Of a stretch of DNA of 64,000 bases, positions 1 through 9,968 are shown piece after piece. The stretch lies in contig CP060755.1 in the NCBI GenBank assembly GCA_023205875.1, forward strand, positions 186,001 through 250,000, in the 5' to 3' direction. This DNA comes from Chloropicon primus (taxonomy: Eukaryota > Chlorophyta > Chloropicophyceae > Chloropicales > Chloropicaceae). A program made the position numbers and the translations under genes. The notes beneath the pieces were generated by a model that did not search any database, was not told where the DNA came from, and was given only the letters and a program-made list of their open reading frames with translations. How positions within the stretch are numbered: the first letter of the stretch is position 1; every line of letters begins with the position of its first letter.

Positions 1-1070
1 ATTCGTTGTAGCACGACTCCAGGGCCGGGTCGAGATCCACCGGCTCCTCTGTCCTCACAATAATCTACGAAAGGCAGAGAGCGTGTCAGGCGAGGGGAGG
101 CACGGACAAGAACAAGTTGCGCGAAACTTACCATCTTGTGCGAGAAGGACACGCCACACGCAGCATTCGATTTCACGATGAGAGGGACCTTTCCCTTGAA
201 GTCCCTCCCAGCGCCCCCGAAAGGGATCGTGGCCGGTACTATCAAGCGATCGGAGAGGCCCAGGTCCGGGTCCCCCAAGCCCATGAGAAGCTTGTGCATT
301 TCTGTCCTGCTCCATAGGGCAGAGGTCCGTTCGATAGAATCCAACCAAGGAATTTTCGCACCAGCCAGCGAATCGAACACGCTCGGAAGGGACACGGTCA
401 CGTCCAATCCAGAGCTGCCTAGGACAATCCAGTCCGAGGCCTTGTGCATCAAAAGATCAAACTTGCAGCGCCTCTGCTGGAGGTCGAAAGGCGTCGCGTG
501 ATCAACTGGGACGAAGGATACTCCATTGATGGCCTTGAGGTGCAGGAGACCTTGCCTCGAGAGGGAGGACTCTCGAGAGGGCCTCATGATGTACCCCACT
601 ACCACCACACGCTCTGCACCGTCCCGCGACCCGCCCTCCTCGCGACTCTTCAAGTAGCTCGAAAAAATGCGTTGCAGCAGGGAGGTTGGAGACGAGAGTC
701 CACCGGCGTTGCCTGGAGTGCAAGCGATCAATTCCACGTTCATTCTCCCGGCCGCAGAGCGCATGGCGTCGTCCCTGCTGTCGCAGAAGAGCAGCGCCCT
801 CCTCCCCCCCGCCGAGTTCAGCGCCCCAGAGGAACTGAGCGCGTAGAGCAGGGCAACCTTCGCAGTCCTTTCCGTTATGATCAAGAGTTGATTGCTCTTT
901 ACGAGTCCCCTGGCCTTCCTGATCTCCTTGTCGGTCCTCCCGTAGGCCACAAACCATGCCCGAATCCCTTGATTCGCGATCACTTCCGCCAGCATCGACA
1001 CTTGCCCCGCATTACCCCTCCACAACTTGTCCAGGGCCTCGACCTGGAACACAACAGCAAGGTCTCCCAT
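1..1070 (-). CDS. Inositol polyphosphate 1-kinase (ITPK, ATP-grasp), 3' end cut by window edge
   Basis: Exons 1070..132 and 64..<1 with a GT-AG intron (65..131). The start is the ATG at 1070; an in-frame stop lies about 50 bases upstream. ITPKs phosphorylate inositol tris- and tetrakisphosphates on the way to phytate. From about residue 153 the protein follows the ITPK pattern: a GYIMRPSRESS strand, then FDLLMHKASDW (the family's HK-x-TD signature), then an R-x-x-M helix before the central ATP-grasp domain, and PLIVKSNAACGVSFSHKM near the nucleotide-binding strand. About 150 residues precede the kinase core, as in plant ITPK4-like proteins that carry an extra N-terminal domain. The catalytic C-terminal third lies outside the window. 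It is divergently arranged with the MLLE gene at 1507. The family call is by recall of motifs; which ITPK subtype it is cannot be decided here. Confidence 0.78.
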   Translation of the reverse strand, partial: MGDLAVVFQVEALDKLWRGNAGQVSMLAEVIANQGIRAWFVAYGRTDKEIRKARGLVKSNQLLIITERTAKVALLYALSSSGALNSAGGRRALLFCDSRDDAMRSAAGRMNVELIACTPGNAGGLSSPTSLLQRIFSSYLKSREEGGSRDGAERVVVVGYIMRPSRESSLSRQGLLHLKAINGVSFVPVDHATPFDLQQRRCKFDLLMHKASDWIVLGSSGLDVTVSLPSVFDSLAGAKIPWLDSIERTSALWSRTEMHKLLMGLGDPDLGLSDRLIVPATIPFGGAGRDFKGKVPLIVKSNAACGVSFSHKMVSFAQLVLVRASPRLTRSLPFVDYCEDRGAGGSRPGPGVVLQR

Positions 1071-1506
1071 CTCTTCGCCGCCGCCAAACCTTATCGCCGA
1101 TAGGTGGAGGCCTCCCCTGCCACTTTACCCCAGCATGATACCCCTCCGTTCATGCCACCGGGACGAGTGCCCAGACTTCCACAACCCGCGCTAGGCCCTG
1201 TGCACTCCTTCCATCCCCCTCTCGTATCGGACCGTCATCAATCCGTCTCCCTCTTCTGCCTCGTCCCCTCCTCCTTTACACAGCAGAGCTCCGGGCCAAG
1301 GGCGCCAAGCGAGGTGTTTCGGTCGACCGAAAGCTTACCGGACCCCTCTCGTCGCGTATCCACCCACCCTCGCCGTTCCCCTCCTCTGCTGAAACGCCAA
1401 AGTCCAGTCCACCCACCGAGGCCGAGGGGAGGAGTGGAGTGGAGTGGAGTGCGTTCACCGGCGATCGTTGAGGAGAGTTGAGGAGAGAGGAGAGAGGAGG
1501 GGAGCG
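1071..1506. other. Divergent intergenic region, ITPK / MLLE protein
   Basis: 436 bp between two genes that start in opposite directions, so it should hold both promoters. The half next to 1440-1500 is purine-rich (repeated GGAGTGGAGT and GAGGAGAG units). I see no convincing TATA box, RNA gene or ORF with family similarity. Confidence 0.5.
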
Positions 1507-2604
1507 ATGGGCGGGGACACGAAGAATGGGAGGGGAGGACGGGGGAAGATCCCTCGAGGGCTGGGGAACGCCAAGACCGCGGAGGATATCTTGAAAGGCT
1601 CCGGGAAGAGGAAAGGGAAGAAGAAGGGCGAGGAGGTTCCCTCCATTGAGGGTCAACCTGGGGTAGCGAGGACGGAGGACGGCAAGTTTTACGTGATATC
1701 GAACGGCCACCTCGTGCAGGCGCTGGTGCAAGCGGGGAAGGAAGAGGCCGAGGAGGCGCAGGTCGTCGGCGAATTCATTTACCCGTACATCGAGCACTGG
1801 TCGGGGCTGTGCGGTGCCAAGAGCGTCGCGCCAAACCTGACGGGCATGCTGCTCGAGATGGATCTCGGGGACCTGCTTCACCTGACGGAAGACCTGAACG
1901 CGTTGAATGCGAAGCTCTACGAGGCTTTCGTTGTCCTTCAGCAGGCGGGGAAGGTGCCCCCGAGCGCGAGCACGAGCCAAGCCCCCGCAGTGCCCCAGAA
2001 GAGTCCGCCTGCGCAAAGCAAGAGGCAGGGAGGCAGGGCCTGGGGCAAGGTTGACCTCAGGGCGGAAGCTAAGGCGTTCAGGCACATTAGCGGTGACTGG
2101 CCCACGCTGCCCACGGACAGCGCGGAGCGAGCCCACTACGAGACTCGGGGAAAGAGGGGAGGAGGCAACGACGAAGAGGAGGAGATCTCTGATTACGAGA
2201 GCGACTACTCGAACTACTCCGATACGGAGAAGCGGGTGATACTTGGCGACGACCTCCTGGGTTACGAGGCCGAGGGGTTAGAATTTTTCGAGCTGGAGCA
2301 GGATGGCGAAGAGGAGGACCTCGAGGCGGAGGACCTGGAGAAGGAGAGGCTTCTGGGCGCGCTGCAGGCGCAGTCCAAGCGGGAGACGACGACGGCGGTG
2401 CCTGCCGCAGCCCCGGTGCCCGCGAGAAAGCCCGTTGGCAACGTGAGAATCAAGAAGAAGGCGGGAGAGGAGGCTGCCCAAGAACAGGCGAAGGAGGCAC
2501 CGGAAGACGCCCAGGACGCCCCGGAGGAACCAGAACCCGCCGTAGACATGTCCTCGAACATCGATAGCTTGATTTCGGAGCTCGACGAACTCAAATCAAA
2601 ATAA
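1507..2604 (+). CDS. Free-standing MLLE (PABC) domain protein with acidic C-terminal half
   Basis: Single exon, 365 aa, from the ATG at 1507. An ATG at 1444 in the same frame would add 21 Arg/Glu-rich residues and looks less likely. Residues about 85-145 form an MLLE domain, the peptide-binding domain found at the end of poly(A)-binding protein and in UBR5: after IYPYIEHW comes the diagnostic GMLLEMD core, then LLHLTED and an ALNAKLYEAFVVLQQA helix. MLLE domains bind PAM2 peptides of translation and mRNA-decay factors. There are no RRMs, so this is not PABP itself. The N-terminus is basic (Gly/Lys/Arg-rich). The second half is strongly acidic and low-complexity, and the protein ends in a short SNIDSLISELDELKSK-like helix. 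A role as an adaptor in RNA metabolism is inference. Confidence 0.72.
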   Translation: MGGDTKNGRGGRGKIPRGLGNAKTAEDILKGSGKRKGKKKGEEVPSIEGQPGVARTEDGKFYVISNGHLVQALVQAGKEEAEEAQVVGEFIYPYIEHWSGLCGAKSVAPNLTGMLLEMDLGDLLHLTEDLNALNAKLYEAFVVLQQAGKVPPSASTSQAPAVPQKSPPAQSKRQGGRAWGKVDLRAEAKAFRHISGDWPTLPTDSAERAHYETRGKRGGGNDEEEEISDYESDYSNYSDTEKRVILGDDLLGYEAEGLEFFELEQDGEEEDLEAEDLEKERLLGALQAQSKRETTTAVPAAAPVPARKPVGNVRIKKKAGEEAAQEQAKEAPEDAQDAPEEPEPAVDMSSNIDSLISELDELKSK

Positions 2605-2669
2605 TAGAGAGGCAGTTCGCGCCGCGCGTGACGGGAGGGGAACACCGACCCCTTGTACACGCACGCGCA

Positions 2670-2712
<43 letters not shown>

Positions 2713-2965
2713 TATGTATGTATGTATATACACAACACTCCAACAGACAGGAGCAAGACTCTCGCCATCTTCCCTGTGAATTCCGATCTTGAGAGAACCC
2801 CCCCAGGCAGAGGCAGAACTCCGGAGAGGGGGGGGAGGAGAGGGGCCACGGGTGGTGGAGGTCTTGGTCTTGGTCTTGGTCTTGGCTCGAGGCGGAGGAC
2901 CCGGAGAAGGAGAGGCGTCTGAGCGCGAGAGATAAGAACTCGCACGAGCGACAAGGTGGCACGGT
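2605..2965. other. Intergenic region with microsatellites and a short gene-fragment echo
   Basis: 361 bp between the MLLE gene and the MORC gene, both on +. It contains an (AC) run, a (CTTGGT) run near 2862-2884, and at about 2885-2925 a roughly 40-bp imperfect repeat of the preceding gene's own coding sequence near 2316-2360 (CTCGAGGCGGAGGAC start). No ORF here is supported as a gene. Confidence 0.5.
2671..2709. repeat. (AC)n microsatellite
   Basis: About 19 uninterrupted AC dinucleotides, followed directly by a short TATG run. It lies in the 3' flank of the MLLE gene. Confidence 0.98.
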
Positions 2966-5545
2966 ATGACTGGAGGGGACAGCGACAAGGGCGATCATCC
3001 CGCCGGGGTGGAACAGTTTCGAAACCTGCCCGTGAGCCGATTGAACTCCAAGTACTTGTATTCGAATCAAACGTCTCACGCTTGGGTCTTCGGCGCTATC
3101 GCGGAGCTTCTTGACAACGCCATGGATCCGGATTGCTTGGCGAGCCAGGTTATGATCCAGCTGACGGAAGTCCAGGAGAAGGCCGTGCTGGTCATCATGG
3201 ACAACGGGAATGGCATGACGCCCGAAGCCCTCTACAAGGTGAGTGTTCCTTTTCAACTTTGCCTCGCTACTCTGGCGCGGGAGCTTACGCGAACCCTCTG
3301 TGTCTTTTGATCCTTTCAGATGCTTTCCTTCGGCTACAGTGAAAAGACGCAGGAAGTGATCCAGGGAAGGAGGTCGATCGGTCACTACGGTAACGGTTTC
3401 AAGTCAGGGAGCATGAGAATAGGGAAGGATGCGCTCGTGCTCACAAAGTGCGGGGACACGCAGTCCGTGGGGCTGCTGTCACGCACGTTTTTGGAAACGA
3501 TCGAGGCGGAGGAGGTGTATCTCCCATTGCTCACGTGGGATCACGAAGGAAAACTGCAAAACGAGGACGATAAGACGGTGAGAGAGGGGCTTGAGGCGAT
3601 CAGCAAGTACTCTATCTTCGACTCGGAGGAGGATCTCTTGTCCGAGTTCGAAGCCATCAAGGAGACCGGAACGATGATCATCATCTCGAACCTGAAGAAG
3701 CTTGGGGACGAGAACGACGCTGACAGTCCCTTGGAGCTTTGCGTGGACCCCGAGGAGGCAGACATCAAGATCAGTAGCTACTCTCCGGACGGAAAGTCGA
3801 AGTTCCAGCAGCTCAGGGTTGGCCAGGGAAGCAATGTGGACATTCCTCTGGACTATTCACTGAGAGCTTACGTCTCGGTCCTGTACAAGGTCCCGCGCAT
3901 GCAAATTTTTCTTATGGGAAAGAAAGTGAAGTGCAAGCGCGCGAGTCAGCAACTTTCGGAGAGAATGCACGACACCTACAAGCCCTATTCCGCAGGTGGC
4001 CAGCCAGCCGACATACTGATCGGGTTCTCAGAGCCAGAGGACTTGTACGGCATGATGATGTACCACAATAACAGACTCATCAAGCCCTATGTCAGGGTAG
4101 GATGCCAGATGGAAGCGAACGCAAAAGGCGTGGGGGTTCTCGGCATCATAGACGCCAACTTTCTGACTCCAATGCACAACAAGCAGGATTTTGCTGACAC
4201 GAAGGAGTACAGGGGGCTCATCAACAAGCTGTCTCAGAATCTGAACATGTTCTGGTGGGCTAAGGTTGAGAAACCGGCTGCAGAAGAGAAGGACAGGGAA
4301 GAGCAACAGAAGAAGAAAAGGAGGAGGAAACAACCAGACGTTAACTGGGTCCAATGTGGGTATCCTCCTTGCGCAAAATGGCGTATCTTGCCCAAAGGAA
4401 CAGATATGACGCCATTCAACGACGAGAACTTTCACTGGGTTTGCTCCATGCACCCCAATCCAAAGATTGCTGATTCGAACCACGAATACCCTGAGGACAC
4501 TTGGGACATTGATGTGGTCCAGGGAGAAGAGGCAGCGGCAAAGAGAAGGGAATGGCAGGCTGAAAAGAGGCAGAAGAAGGCGGAGGAGGTCGCAAAGAAG
4601 GACGCACAAGTTCTGCAGCTTGCTCAGGAAGGACTGCTGCAGCACATACAGTTCGAAGGAGTAAACCAGCCAGTAAATGCTGGCCCAGAACCCCCCAGAG
4701 AGGTGCAAGTGCAGCAGCCAAGCCAGCCACCGACTTCTGGGGCTCCAGAACCCCCCAGAGAGGTGCAAGTGCAGCAGCCAAGCCAGCCACCGACTCCTGG
4801 GGCTCCAGAACCCCCCAGAGAGGTGCAAGTGCAGCAGCCACTGGCTTCTCCAGATGCTCTAGAATGCAAGAACGATTCTGATTCTGATACAATATCTGAG
4901 GATCACGCTGCAGAAATCCGACAGCCACCTGTCACACAGAAAGAGGGAACAGCGGTACGGAGCTCAATGCAAGTCAGCACCCAAGCTACTGCTCCTTCGA
5001 AGGGAGATCGTGCGAGAAGTGATACCCAGGCGGGTGTTGGTGCAAGTGGGACCCGGCAGGTAGACATAGAAAGTTTGGGAATAGGCATCATAGAAGACAA
5101 TTTGGTGAGAACCCGGGTGAGGCGAGAGGATGCTGACAATAATGCAGGTGGCGCTGAAAGGGGGTCCCCCCAGCCCGGACCACAACGCCAAATCTTGTCC
5201 GCACTACCATGCCAAGTCTCGCCCGCACTACCAGCAGGCGCCCCCTTGCCGAATCTCTTTGAGGAGGTACTCCAAATTGGAGTTCACCATGGCAGGCCTG
5301 TTCACCAACCTTGGGACCAACTGACCCAAGATCATCGTCTTGCTTTGTGCCAAACAAAATTGAGACAGTGCTTGCAACTCATCTACCTCACTGCGCAGAG
5401 GGGAGGGAGGCTTGCTCACATGCCAACGCTTAACCTTGTATCAAATTCAAGGGATGACGAGTTGGCCAGGATAAACATGCGGGTGTACTTCAGAGCGATT
5501 GGTTTGGAAGACTTGTATAACCAGATGTTTGCCCATCATACATGA
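2966..5545 (+). CDS. MORC-family GHKL ATPase with CW zinc finger
   Basis: Exons 2966..3238 and 3320..5545; intron 3239..3319; 832 aa. The N-terminal GHKL ATPase shows the Mg/ATP-binding ELLDNAMD box (about residue 50), the MDNGNGM glycine motif at about 77, and the SIGHYGNGFKSG lid after the splice site. A CW zinc finger follows at about 430-490: W-x-Q-C, CAKWR and HWVC give the Trp/Cys framework. CW domains read histone H3K4 methylation, and MORC ATPases compact chromatin and silence genes. A Lys/Arg-rich NLS-like stretch precedes the CW domain. A 20-residue unit rich in Pro, Glu and Gln is repeated three times at about 545-600. The C-terminus resembles the short helical ends of MORC proteins. 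It converges on the CCA-adding enzyme gene, 51 bp away. Confidence 0.9.
4682..4850 (+). repeat. 60-bp tandem repeat, about 2.8 copies, inside the MORC gene
   Basis: Units start near 4684, 4744 and 4804 with a period of exactly 60 bp and only a few differences. Each encodes 20 residues beginning PEPPREVQVQQP. The in-frame period keeps the ORF open, so copy number can change without breaking the gene. Confidence 0.93.
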
Positions 5546-5596
5546 GATTTGTAGTAGTGTAGAGTAGTAGTAGTTTAGTTCTAATGCTTACAGTGC

Positions 5597-7349
5597 CTAC
5601 AGAGTGCCTCGAATGCCCAACAGGTACTCCTTGCAGTCTTCAGCAGAGCCATCAGGATGAGCAAGCTGCCACTTCGTCATTTCCTGGACTGCTTTGCCTA
5701 TGACCGGGCCCTTTGCGTTCAGCAGATTAATCAAATCCTTTCCGTTTACCAAGGGTTTCATTTGCCACGCCTTGTCGATCTTCAGAGACACGGCAACCTC
5801 CTCGACTTTCGTGGCATACGTCAAAGATTTCTCCAAAGAACCGTCACTGTCTCCACAAGCCACCGCAGGAGATTTGTCTTCCTTCCCGAGTGACCTGCCG
5901 CATGGCAGTCCCATGACATAGGAGACCATAATGGCTAGCTTCCAGAGCTCCTTGGTGCTCTTGATCGCCATTCCGAGTTTCACCTTTGTCTCCTGGGAGA
6001 TGCTTGACGTATCACGAATATCCCCCGAGACGCTCAGGATGTCCCCAGCACCCTTCTGAAGGCAACCGACCAAATTCGAGACCTTCTTCTTCTTCAAGGA
6101 CACGCTCACGACGTGTTCTGGCAGGCACATACGCTTGTTCTTCTTCTCGCCTTCCGTCCAAAAGTCTCTCAGGGGCAGAAGGAGAGCGCTCAAGATACCA
6201 ATCCTCTTTGTCGACTTGTTTCCTTCTCCCGCGAGGAGATGGGCCATCAGGATCCCACAACTGATGCAAGGCTCCGCGTACCCGGGGGGCAGCTCGCCCT
6301 TCATCTTTTCGGGGATATCCAAGATGACATCAAGCAGACCAAACGATCGTATCAGCTTCAAAGCCAGCTTTGGATCGGGCCCTTCCATCATCGCTTCGAA
6401 CTCGGTGCTTATCCTTTCCCTGCTCACTTTGGTCTGCGTGAAATGAAGTCGAGAGCAAGGCGTGTCAGACGCCAGAACGAATCGTCTTGGTCCCAGAAAA
6501 AAACTCACCTGGAGCGCCGCTTTTACCTCCGAGGAGGAAGCAGCTTCAACAAGCTCCTCGTGCAAGTCAAAGTTAAGGCGGGAGGAGAAGCGAACAGCCC
6601 TCAACACCCTCAAAGGGTCGTCCGTAAATGTCTGCAAAGCTGGCAGAGGGGTGCGGATCAGCTTATTCCTGGCGGGGAAGGCGGGGAAGGCGGGGAAGGA
6701 AATCAAAACCACACAATCGTGTCAAACAAAAAGGTGCGGAGCTCGGACAAAACACCTCCTTACCTCAGATCCTCAAGACCTTTCCCTGTGAGGTCCTCCA
6801 CGTTGCCTTGCCCGATGTTGTAGAACAACGCATTGATCGTAAAGTCCCTCCTCACAGCGTCTTCCTCTGCGGTGCCAAACTCGATCTCAGGTATCCTGCT
6901 GGTGGACGCGTACGACTCGGACCTCAAGTTCACGAAATCGATCTCTATTCCCTGGTACTTGACCTTGGCTGTCTCCAAGTGCTTGGACTGATCTGGGTTG
7001 GACCGGATCACCGCAACGTTTGCTCTCTGCTCGCCGTGAGATGTCAAGTACTCGTTCAAGTGGTTCGCGAACTAGTAGGAATCGAAAACAGCAAGCGGAG
7101 GGCTCGTTCGTCAGCTTTCGACTCAATTAACCGGTCCGAGCAAGAGGAAAACCAGAGTCGTCTCACCTCCTCCCCACTCATGGTGTCCAGAGCGATGTCA
7201 ATGTCGTCCGAGCCTCGCCCGAGGAGCTTATCCCTCACCCAACCTCCCGCACACCGAATCTCGACCTGCTTGTCTCCCAGACCTCGGGCGACGCTCCTGA
7301 GCAAGTCGAAGAGTCGACGCTCCTCCTCGTTCAGATCGATGCCGCTCAT
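5597..7349 (-). CDS. CCA tRNA nucleotidyltransferase / poly(A) polymerase head-domain enzyme
   Basis: Four exons: 7349..7167, 7071..6764, 6668..6509 and 6433..5597; 495 aa; all introns are GT-AG (75-95 bp). The enzyme adds or repairs the 3' CCA of tRNAs. Exon 1 has the nucleotidyltransferase signature GGWVRDKLLGR followed by SDDIDIALD with the metal-binding DxD. Exon 2 carries EEDAVRRDFTINALFYN and GLEDL; the splice joins into RNKLIRTPLPAL and DDPLRVLRAVRF, the RNA-binding and head motifs shared by eukaryotic CCA enzymes (Arabidopsis At1g22660, yeast Cca1). The C-terminal body is helical. ATG at 7349 is the first ATG after the upstream region. In plants one gene supplies nucleus, mitochondrion and plastid; whether that holds here is unknown. 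Confidence 0.93.
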
Positions 7350-7638
7350 ACTCAATATCTAGGGAATGCCCTCGTCGTCTGAGTCCCCTTCACTCCATCA
7401 CGCCCGGCTCAACTCCCGTCCTCGTCGTCGACTTGGCGCCTCTCTCTCCCCTCTCCTCTCCCTCTCTGACTCTGAAGAGACAGCGACAAGCGAGTTTTTG
7501 AAGGTTTCCTATGAGAGAGAGACGGTCTAACGCTTTCGCTGGCCGGACTGTGTCAAAGGACTTTGTGCAAGAGGGAAGTCTTCGAAGGAACCCTGGGTGA
7601 GCGGTGCAGTGTTGTTTGGTGCTGTAGATTAATTAGAA

Positions 7639-9535
7639 TTAGTGCTCAGAGGAAGGAGGGACGAGGAGGTACGTCATCATGTCGCCCTTGCCCTTGACCT
7701 GGACCTGTCCTCTCTCCTCCCAGTCGAAATCATCGCGAACTAAGAGGTCGTGGGTGACTTTGGAGACCTGGATTCGATCGGGAAGGCTCGTGGACTCCAT
7801 CCTGCTGGCGGTATTCACGGTGTCGCCGAACAAGCAGTACCTCGGCACCCTGGTTCCAACGACGCCGGAGCAGACGTCGCCCGTGTGCGCGCCGACTCGG
7901 ATCCGGCATTCCTCTCCGTTTGGCATGGTGATCTCGCGAGCTACTCGGACAGCTGCCTCTCCGAACGACACTGCAGCGGCCGCGGAAGAGACCTCGTCGG
8001 TCATTTTGCACGAGATGATGCTCTTCGCCGTACCCTTCCTTGTCGCCGGTCCCCGAATGGATTCGTCTGAAGAGTAATCATGCCCGCTTTCTGCATCCAT
8101 GTCCAGGCCAGCCGCAAGCATCAGCGCGTCTCCGATGGTCTCCACCTTCCAGAGTTGCTCGTCCTCGTCGATCAAGTCGTCGAATGCAATGAAGAGTCTG
8201 TGTAGGAAAGACATCACTTCCTGCGGAGGACAAGCCTGCGACATTGCGGTGAAGCCACAGATATCCGTGAACAGGACAGTGACCTGCCGATGGTGCCTCG
8301 CGACTACTCGACCAAAAAAACCTATCGAGCTGCACGAGAAAGTCCCCATCAGCGTCCTCGTTCTTGTGAGCAGATTCATCTCTTGCTCGTTGACCAGGTC
8401 TCGAGCAATGGCGGAGGGAAATATCGAGTGGATCAAAGCCTCCTGGTCCGACTTCTGCTGCAGCAACTGGCGTTCCCTTTGCCTTTGCAGAGCCGTGACG
8501 ATCTTCTTGTTGATGAATGCCTTCCGGTTCGATTCATCGATGAAGAAGTTGACGACGATGATCGACGCGAAGATGGTAGCCATAATCACAAACGCGAAAA
8601 TAATTTTCGACAAGAAGAGCCACTTGCAGGCCACGGCCACAGACGGAGATTGAAGGCATCCCTCAAAGTCGGCGTTTTCGGATATGATATCCTCCATTGC
8701 GTTGGACAATCCGCTCCGAAGTGGATCCCAATAGCCTTGGCAAATTGGCACGATGATAAGGAGCACCACGGATCCAGTCAGGGCCAGCTCCAGAGTAACG
8801 TCGCTCGGGAGGTTCATAAAATACAACGAAAGGAACGGAGGAAGAACGTAAAAACACAGCATCATCACCCATCCCGAGAACTTTCCGTACGTAGAGGACC
8901 AAATTTCCCCACTCCACGAGAAGTCATAGCCCATTATGATTGCGTACAGCAAAAAAGCTGCCTCGCACACAAGCTCCACAATCTCGAGCTTGCTCCCCTC
9001 TCCCTTGCAAACGATGGCGATAGTGAGCGCCATGGCCACTACAAACGTGAGGAGGGCGAGGCAAGGTGTGATAAACCACCGGAAGTAAGGAAGCTCCGTC
9101 TCGCCTGTGAGCGAGTACCTGAACTCTCTTGGAATCCTCTGAAACAGTGCTGTTGTGGTGATAGTATCCAACAGCGATCCTAGCAAAACGAGCACGGAAC
9201 TCAGTGCCAAACCTGAAGAAGACAAGAAGGCACAAGTTCGGGTCAGCAGCGAGAGAGAGAGAGAGAGAAAGAGAGAGAGACTCGTTCTCACCTGCGAACA
9301 ACCGCCTCGAGATGCACCTGTACAGCCACTCGCGGTACTCCCTTTCCAGGTGGCGGTCCTTGAACCCCAGGAGGAAGTGCTGCTCTGGCCGCAGAGGAAT
9401 GCTCTTCGCGCTCGTTTTCCCGTCCTTGTGGCCTTCCACTTCCTTGTCAAGCTCCGTATCGAAGTCAAACTTTTGCTTGTGAAGAACCTCTCGGAACCTC
9501 TTCCCCCAGAGCAAGCCCAGGCCAAAGAGAACCAT
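7639..9535 (-). CDS. Multi-pass membrane class III nucleotide cyclase, guanylyl-cyclase-like
   Basis: Exons 9535..9292 and 9212..7639; intron 9213..9291; 605 aa. ATG at 9535 is preceded by an in-frame TGA. The N-terminal half has about six hydrophobic segments, including LALLTFVVAMALTIAIV, SVVLLIIVPICQ and IIFAFVIMATIFASIIVV. A short coiled linker rich in Gln/Arg leads to a class III catalytic domain: TVLFTDICGFTAMS (first metal Asp), KVETIGDALMLAAG (second metal Asp) and YCLFGDTVNTASRME. In characterised cyclases the Glu in VETIGD and the Cys in YCLFGD select guanine, while adenylyl cyclases use Lys and Asp, so GTP is the predicted substrate. About 45 Ser-rich residues are inserted between the second and third motifs. 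There is no kinase-homology or heme domain. It is divergent from the HARE-HTH gene at 9969. Confidence 0.85.
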
Positions 9536-9968
9536 CGCACTTTCCCCTTCCCCTTGCCCTCGTCCCCTTCTACATCACCACTTCCTCCTGGTTCGGCGTC
9601 CCCTCCTGAGGATTTCCTCGCGCGAACCCCTGAAGGAGAGGAGTTGAAAACGCGAGTGAGATTTAACGCCCGGGTTCGTCGCACGACAAGGGAGAGGGAA
9701 GGTGTGCTTGTTGAGGACTTTGTGCACGGACGGGGACGAAGAAGGGGAGGAGGTGTTGAAAGAACGGAAGGGCATCTCAAGGGCTTTCGATTGATACCTC
9801 GGCTGAAGGTTTTGGCAAGAAGGAGAGTGGTCCTTCTTTTGAGACGACAGGCGTTAGTGGAGGTGTGCCTCGAAGTTTGTTTTGTGAGTTGTTGGCTCGG
9901 TTCGTGAAGAGGAAGAGAAGGGCAGTCTTCGTGGAGCTGTGCAGTGTTGTGCGGTGTTGTATTTCATC
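9536..9968. other. Divergent intergenic region, cyclase / HARE-HTH gene
   Basis: 433 bp between two genes starting in opposite directions. Reading frames cross it but show no family similarity or ATG-started gene. No clear promoter motif was recognised. Confidence 0.45.

Noticed and set aside
2671-2709. AC, GA, TG and GTCGT runs as CRISPR or telomere-like arrays
   Set aside because: They are simple microsatellites without spacers, and none is a known telomere unit.
2885-2925. Short repeat of MLLE-gene coding sequence as a second gene copy
   Set aside because: Only about 40 bp, imperfect, in compositionally biased GAG-rich DNA; too short to call more than an echo.
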